A stretch of 37,709 bases of DNA, from contig NZ_JQCL01000007.1 in assembly GCF_001438845.1 (NCBI RefSeq), positions 1 to 37,709 on the forward strand. Direction: 5' to 3'. This document shows positions 35,288 to 37,709 of the stretch, piece by piece (position 1 is the stretch's first letter; each line of letters opens with the position of its first letter). The notes below the pieces were generated by a model. That model saw only the letters and a program-made list of their open reading frames with translations. It was not told the origin of the DNA and did not search any database. The translations under genes were made by a program, and so were the position numbers. Source of the stretch: Lactiplantibacillus xiangfangensis (GTDB lineage: Bacteria > Bacillota > Bacilli > Lactobacillales > Lactobacillaceae).

Positions 35288-36670
35288 TTACTGTTTATCT
35301 TGATGATCATCATCGTCAGAACTTGCTGCAACGGTTGATTGCTTTTCACTGACTTCGAACCAATTGATGTAGGCATTTTCAAAGTCTAACGCCTTAAAGT
35401 TAAAGTCACCGATTTGAATGGTATCGCCAGCTTGAATCTTAGGGAAGTTATCCAAAATGTAACCAGTTAAGGTCACCACGTCGGAGTCCTCAAATTCTTG
35501 TAAGTCAGTTTTGAAGTACCGTTCAAAATCGTAAATGGTCATCTTACCACTGATCCGGTAAGTCCCATTGGCTTGTTTATCAATGTATTCATTCGAAACG
35601 TTGTCAATTTCATCGTTGACCGTCCCGAATAATTCTTCATAGATATCTTTATCAGTAACAATCCCACTAGTCCCACCGTATTCATCAACAACGACGACGA
35701 TTGGCGTCTGTTTGTCGATCATCTTTTGTAAGATGGCTTGAATTGGCGTCGTTTCAGGAATCGTGATGATGTTACGTAAAACCTTGTTAACCCGAATATC
35801 GTCGTCAACTTCGCCCTGACGAATCAAGTCATAGTTATAAACGTAACCTAAAATCTTATCCTTATCATTATTGGCGACAACAGGAAGACGACTGAAACGC
35901 TTTTGCAAGTACACTCGAATTGCCTGTTTAACTGTGTCATTGATATCAATCACAACCAGTTGTGTCCGGTCAATCATAATATCCTTAGCAATCTTGTCAT
36001 TAAATTCAAACGCCCGTTCCATATAGAGGTAATCGTCACGTTCCAATTCACCGCCAGAAACGGCATTCCTGGAAAGGTTGAGAATTTCAGCTTGTGAGTA
36101 GACATCGTTGTCTTCATTGGCAACCGGAATTCCCAACATTTTAACAACACCGGAGGAGGAAACGTTTAATAACCAGACGAATGGGTAAAAGATAACGTGG
36201 AACCACCGCAATGGTGTGGTGATGACAGCCATAACTTTTAGTGGCATATCAATCGCAATATTTTTCGGTACGATTTCCGTTAACACCACTTCTAAGTAAG
36301 TTAGGATGAAAACCCCAAGAATAATACTAATTGCCCGTAAAACGGAAGTGGCGATTGAAAGGTTGAAGAGGGCGAGCAGCTGCAGGACAAAGTGTTCCGT
36401 AGTTTGTTCACCAATCCACCCTAAGATGATCCCAGCTAAGGAAACCCCAACTTGGGTCGTTGACAGGTATTCATTTAAGTTGTGGACCATGTGGAGGGAG
36501 GTTGCAATCCGCTTAGAAGGTTTATCGCGCTTCTTTTGTTCTTCTTCTAAGGCACTAGGGCGCGTCTGAACCAGCGCAAATTCACAGGCCACAAAGAAGG
36601 CGGCAACACAAAATGTGATGACAATAATGACTAAATTAGAAATTATCTGGCCATTGTCCATTGAGTCCAA
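35288..36670 (-). CDS. HlyC/CorC (CNNM)-type transporter with DUF21 and CBS domains
   Basis: Membrane protein of the CNNM/CorC/HlyC group, linked to magnesium or cobalt efflux. About 460 residues from TTG 36670, with GAGG nine bases upstream; ATG 36685 or 36661 are alternatives. An in-frame extension to 36889 would overlap the divergent gene and its promoter and is rejected. Order of parts: DUF21 with three to four membrane segments (residues about 10-190, including ACEFALV and GIILGWIGE), a CBS pair (IMIDRTQLVVID... and IPETTPIQAILQKM), then a CorC_HlyC domain at the C-terminus, and an acidic tail DDDDHQD. Transcribed alone. Confidence 0.87.
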   Translation of the reverse strand: MDSMDNGQIISNLVIIVITFCVAAFFVACEFALVQTRPSALEEEQKKRDKPSKRIATSLHMVHNLNEYLSTTQVGVSLAGIILGWIGEQTTEHFVLQLLALFNLSIATSVLRAISIILGVFILTYLEVVLTEIVPKNIAIDMPLKVMAVITTPLRWFHVIFYPFVWLLNVSSSGVVKMLGIPVANEDNDVYSQAEILNLSRNAVSGGELERDDYLYMERAFEFNDKIAKDIMIDRTQLVVIDINDTVKQAIRVYLQKRFSRLPVVANNDKDKILGYVYNYDLIRQGEVDDDIRVNKVLRNIITIPETTPIQAILQKMIDKQTPIVVVVDEYGGTSGIVTDKDIYEELFGTVNDEIDNVSNEYIDKQANGTYRISGKMTIYDFERYFKTDLQEFEDSDVVTLTGYILDNFPKIQAGDTIQIGDFNFKALDFENAYINWFEVSEKQSTVAASSDDDDHQDKQ

Positions 36671-36727
36671 AGAATCATTCCTCATTTCATTTAATAGATA
36701 CTTTAAGTATAACGCGAAGTAGCTAAT

Positions 36728-36756
36728 ATTATAAGGATAGTTGAGATATTTTGCAA
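36728..36756 (-). promoter_or_regulatory. Promoter of the CBS membrane protein gene
   Basis: Minus strand -35 TTGCAA (36751-36756), 17-base spacer, consensus -10 TATAAT (36728-36733). Its position supports a translation start downstream of it, near 36670-36685. Confidence 0.82.
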
Positions 36757-36770
36757 TCGATGAAAGATGT

Positions 36771-36787
36771 TTAACGTTTACCGTTAA
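36771..36787. promoter_or_regulatory. Small inverted repeat in the divergent promoter region, possible operator
   Basis: TTAACG (36771-36776) and CGTTAA (36782-36787) are perfect inverted repeats with a five-base centre. TAAACT preceded by TGC (36791-36799) lies just after and may be the -10 for the plus-strand genes. It does not match CIRCE or the CtsR heptad repeat. Confidence 0.4.
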
Positions 36788-36832
36788 TGGTGCTAAACTA
36801 AGAGTATACCAAGTAAAGGGAGATCTTTTGTG

Positions 36833-37171
36833 ATGCCAGTAGAAACGAAAACTAAGATTCATGAGGATTCGAAGAAATTGGTTTATCAAGATAGTGATGT
36901 CAAAAAAGCGATGGATTTAATTCGTGACCATGGTTACGTGACCCGTGCTGACTTTAACCAAATGGATGATGAAGACTGGGCAGAAGGCTTCAATAAGAAG
37001 ATTTCTGACGCCTTTTTAAAGGTTGATGGCGAAGACCCATACATCTACTTTGAACAATTTGATTTTAAGGGCGGCGACATTGATTCGATCATCTTTGATA
37101 TGGATCAGGTCGGAACGCGGGACCATGCCTTACAATTACTTGCAGAAGCCATTCATCAGAAGGCTTATTAA
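36833..37171 (+). CDS. Conserved-looking cytosolic protein of unknown function
   Basis: 112 residues from ATG 36833 with GGGAGA about nine bases upstream. No signal peptide or membrane segment. It is acidic and rich in Asp, with a probable helix (KKAMDLIRDHGYVTRADF), a loop WAEGFNKKISDAF and aromatic-rich DPYIYFEQFDFKGGD. I do not recognise a family. It lies 23 bases before the small heat-shock gene and is probably co-transcribed with it, which suggests, without proving, a stress-related role. Confidence 0.75.
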   Translation: MPVETKTKIHEDSKKLVYQDSDVKKAMDLIRDHGYVTRADFNQMDDEDWAEGFNKKISDAFLKVDGEDPYIYFEQFDFKGGDIDSIIFDMDQVGTRDHALQLLAEAIHQKAY

Positions 37172-37194
37172 ATTATTGATACGGAGGGGTTAAC

Positions 37195-37617
37195 ATGCGC
37201 CAATACGATCTTGAACGTCAGATCCGCAATTTGTTACCAGTGAAAATTTTAAAACGAGCTCATGATGAGGTTGAAAACGCCTTGAATGCTCGGTTGGTGA
37301 TGCGGACGGACGTTGTGGCTCACGATGATGATTATACCGTTACGGCTGAATTACCCGGTTTTGATAAGGATGCCATTACGGTAAAATACCACGATAACGT
37401 GTTAACCATTAGCGCAAACCAGTCGCACGAAGAAGCGGCCCGTAACGACGATGAACGCATTGTTCACCGCGAACGGACAGCGAATACGCTGACGCGACAA
37501 TTCCGTATTCAAGGTATTATCAAGGACCAGATTCAAGCCCATTATCAAGACGGTTTATTGACCGTGACCTTACCTAAAAAGGTTAGTGATGATGCCGGGC
37601 GAATCGAAATCCAGTAA
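37195..37617 (+). CDS. Hsp20/alpha-crystallin family small heat-shock protein
   Basis: ATP-independent holdase chaperone of 140 residues. The alpha-crystallin domain spans about residues 38-130: RTDVVAHDDDYTVTAELPGFDKDAITVKYHDNVLTISA, an ERTANTLTRQFRI strand, and the closing DGLLTVTLPK motif. The C-terminal I-x-I anchoring motif is RIEIQ. The N-terminal arm (about 35 residues) is short. GGAGG precedes the ATG. The upstream sequence shows no clear CtsR or HrcA site. Confidence 0.93.
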   Translation: MRQYDLERQIRNLLPVKILKRAHDEVENALNARLVMRTDVVAHDDDYTVTAELPGFDKDAITVKYHDNVLTISANQSHEEAARNDDERIVHRERTANTLTRQFRIQGIIKDQIQAHYQDGLLTVTLPKKVSDDAGRIEIQ

Positions 37618-37649
37618 CCCCTAGTTGAAAATAACAGTAAAAAAAACGG

Positions 37650-37684
37650 TCATCTGCACTAGTCCCTGTCAAGTTGACAGATGA
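37650..37684. repeat. Nested palindromic sequence near the window end
   Basis: TCATCTG (37650-37656) pairs with CAGATGA (37678-37684), and within it CTGTCAA/TTGACAG (37666-37680) forms a near-perfect palindrome. No T-run follows. It could be the end of an insertion sequence or an operator/promoter (it contains TTGACA) of the next gene. Confidence 0.45.
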
Positions 37685-37709
37685 AATATTATAAAGTTAA
37701 ATCTGTCTC

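Noticed and set aside
36671-36889. N-terminal extension of the CBS membrane protein
   Set aside because: It runs across a consensus promoter (36728-36756) and into the divergent gene, and the residues do not look like a family N-terminus.

Overview
The window looks like a chromosomal segment of a low-to-mid GC Firmicute in the Lactobacillaceae, most likely a Lactiplantibacillus (L. plantarum group). Grounds: an uninterrupted pyrR-B-C-AA-AB-D-F-E operon with PyrR attenuators and no pyrK, RexB/RexA instead of AddB/AddA-type naming relatives, a diaminopimelate-type dapA with an aminotransferase, frequent GTG/TTG starts behind good Shine-Dalgarno sequences, and a gene order that resembles what I remember of L. 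plantarum. The genus is an inference; no database search was possible.

Layout. 1-2452 (+): the tail of a probable ABC ATPase, an ABC-2 type permease whose 5' end appears frameshifted, then a DesK/YvfT-type histidine kinase and a NarL/DesR-type response regulator, ending at a bidirectional terminator. 2598-7333 (-): a purine transport block with an AzgA/PbuG-like permease, a PbuX-like xanthine permease preceded by a complete guanine-type purine riboswitch and its terminator, and a PucR-family regulator. 7334-8201: a long non-coding interval with two large multi-hairpin foldable units (7528-7702 and 7751-7910), followed by the pyr promoter and first PyrR attenuator. 8202-17668 (+): the complete pathway from bicarbonate and glutamine to OMP and UMP, with tightly overlapping genes and a second attenuator-like leader before pyrB. 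17885-25266 (+): the rexB-rexA recombination nuclease. 25337-27108: a GNAT acetyltransferase, an NAD(P)-binding NmrA-like protein and a small membrane protein. 27365-30874: dapA and an aminotransferase (-) divergent from a MocR/GabR-type regulator (+) whose PLP lysine is replaced by arginine. 30993-36670: glucose-6-phosphate dehydrogenase (-), a short SdpI-like membrane protein (-), an MFS transporter (+) with a long unexplained leader, a lone NrdI-like flavodoxin (-) and a CNNM/HlyC-type CBS membrane protein (-). 36833-37617 (+): an unknown 112-residue protein followed by a small heat-shock protein. The last ~60 bases contain palindromic sequence that may be the edge of a mobile element.

Functional picture: nucleobase uptake (purine permeases under riboswitch and possibly PucR control) sits beside de novo pyrimidine synthesis under UMP/PyrR attenuation, so the first half is a nucleotide-supply region. 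The second half is mixed housekeeping. No tRNA, rRNA, CRISPR array, prophage or complete insertion sequence was seen. The least explained parts are the 400-base structured interval upstream of pyrR, the MocR protein without its PLP lysine, and the ~230-base leader of the MFS gene.
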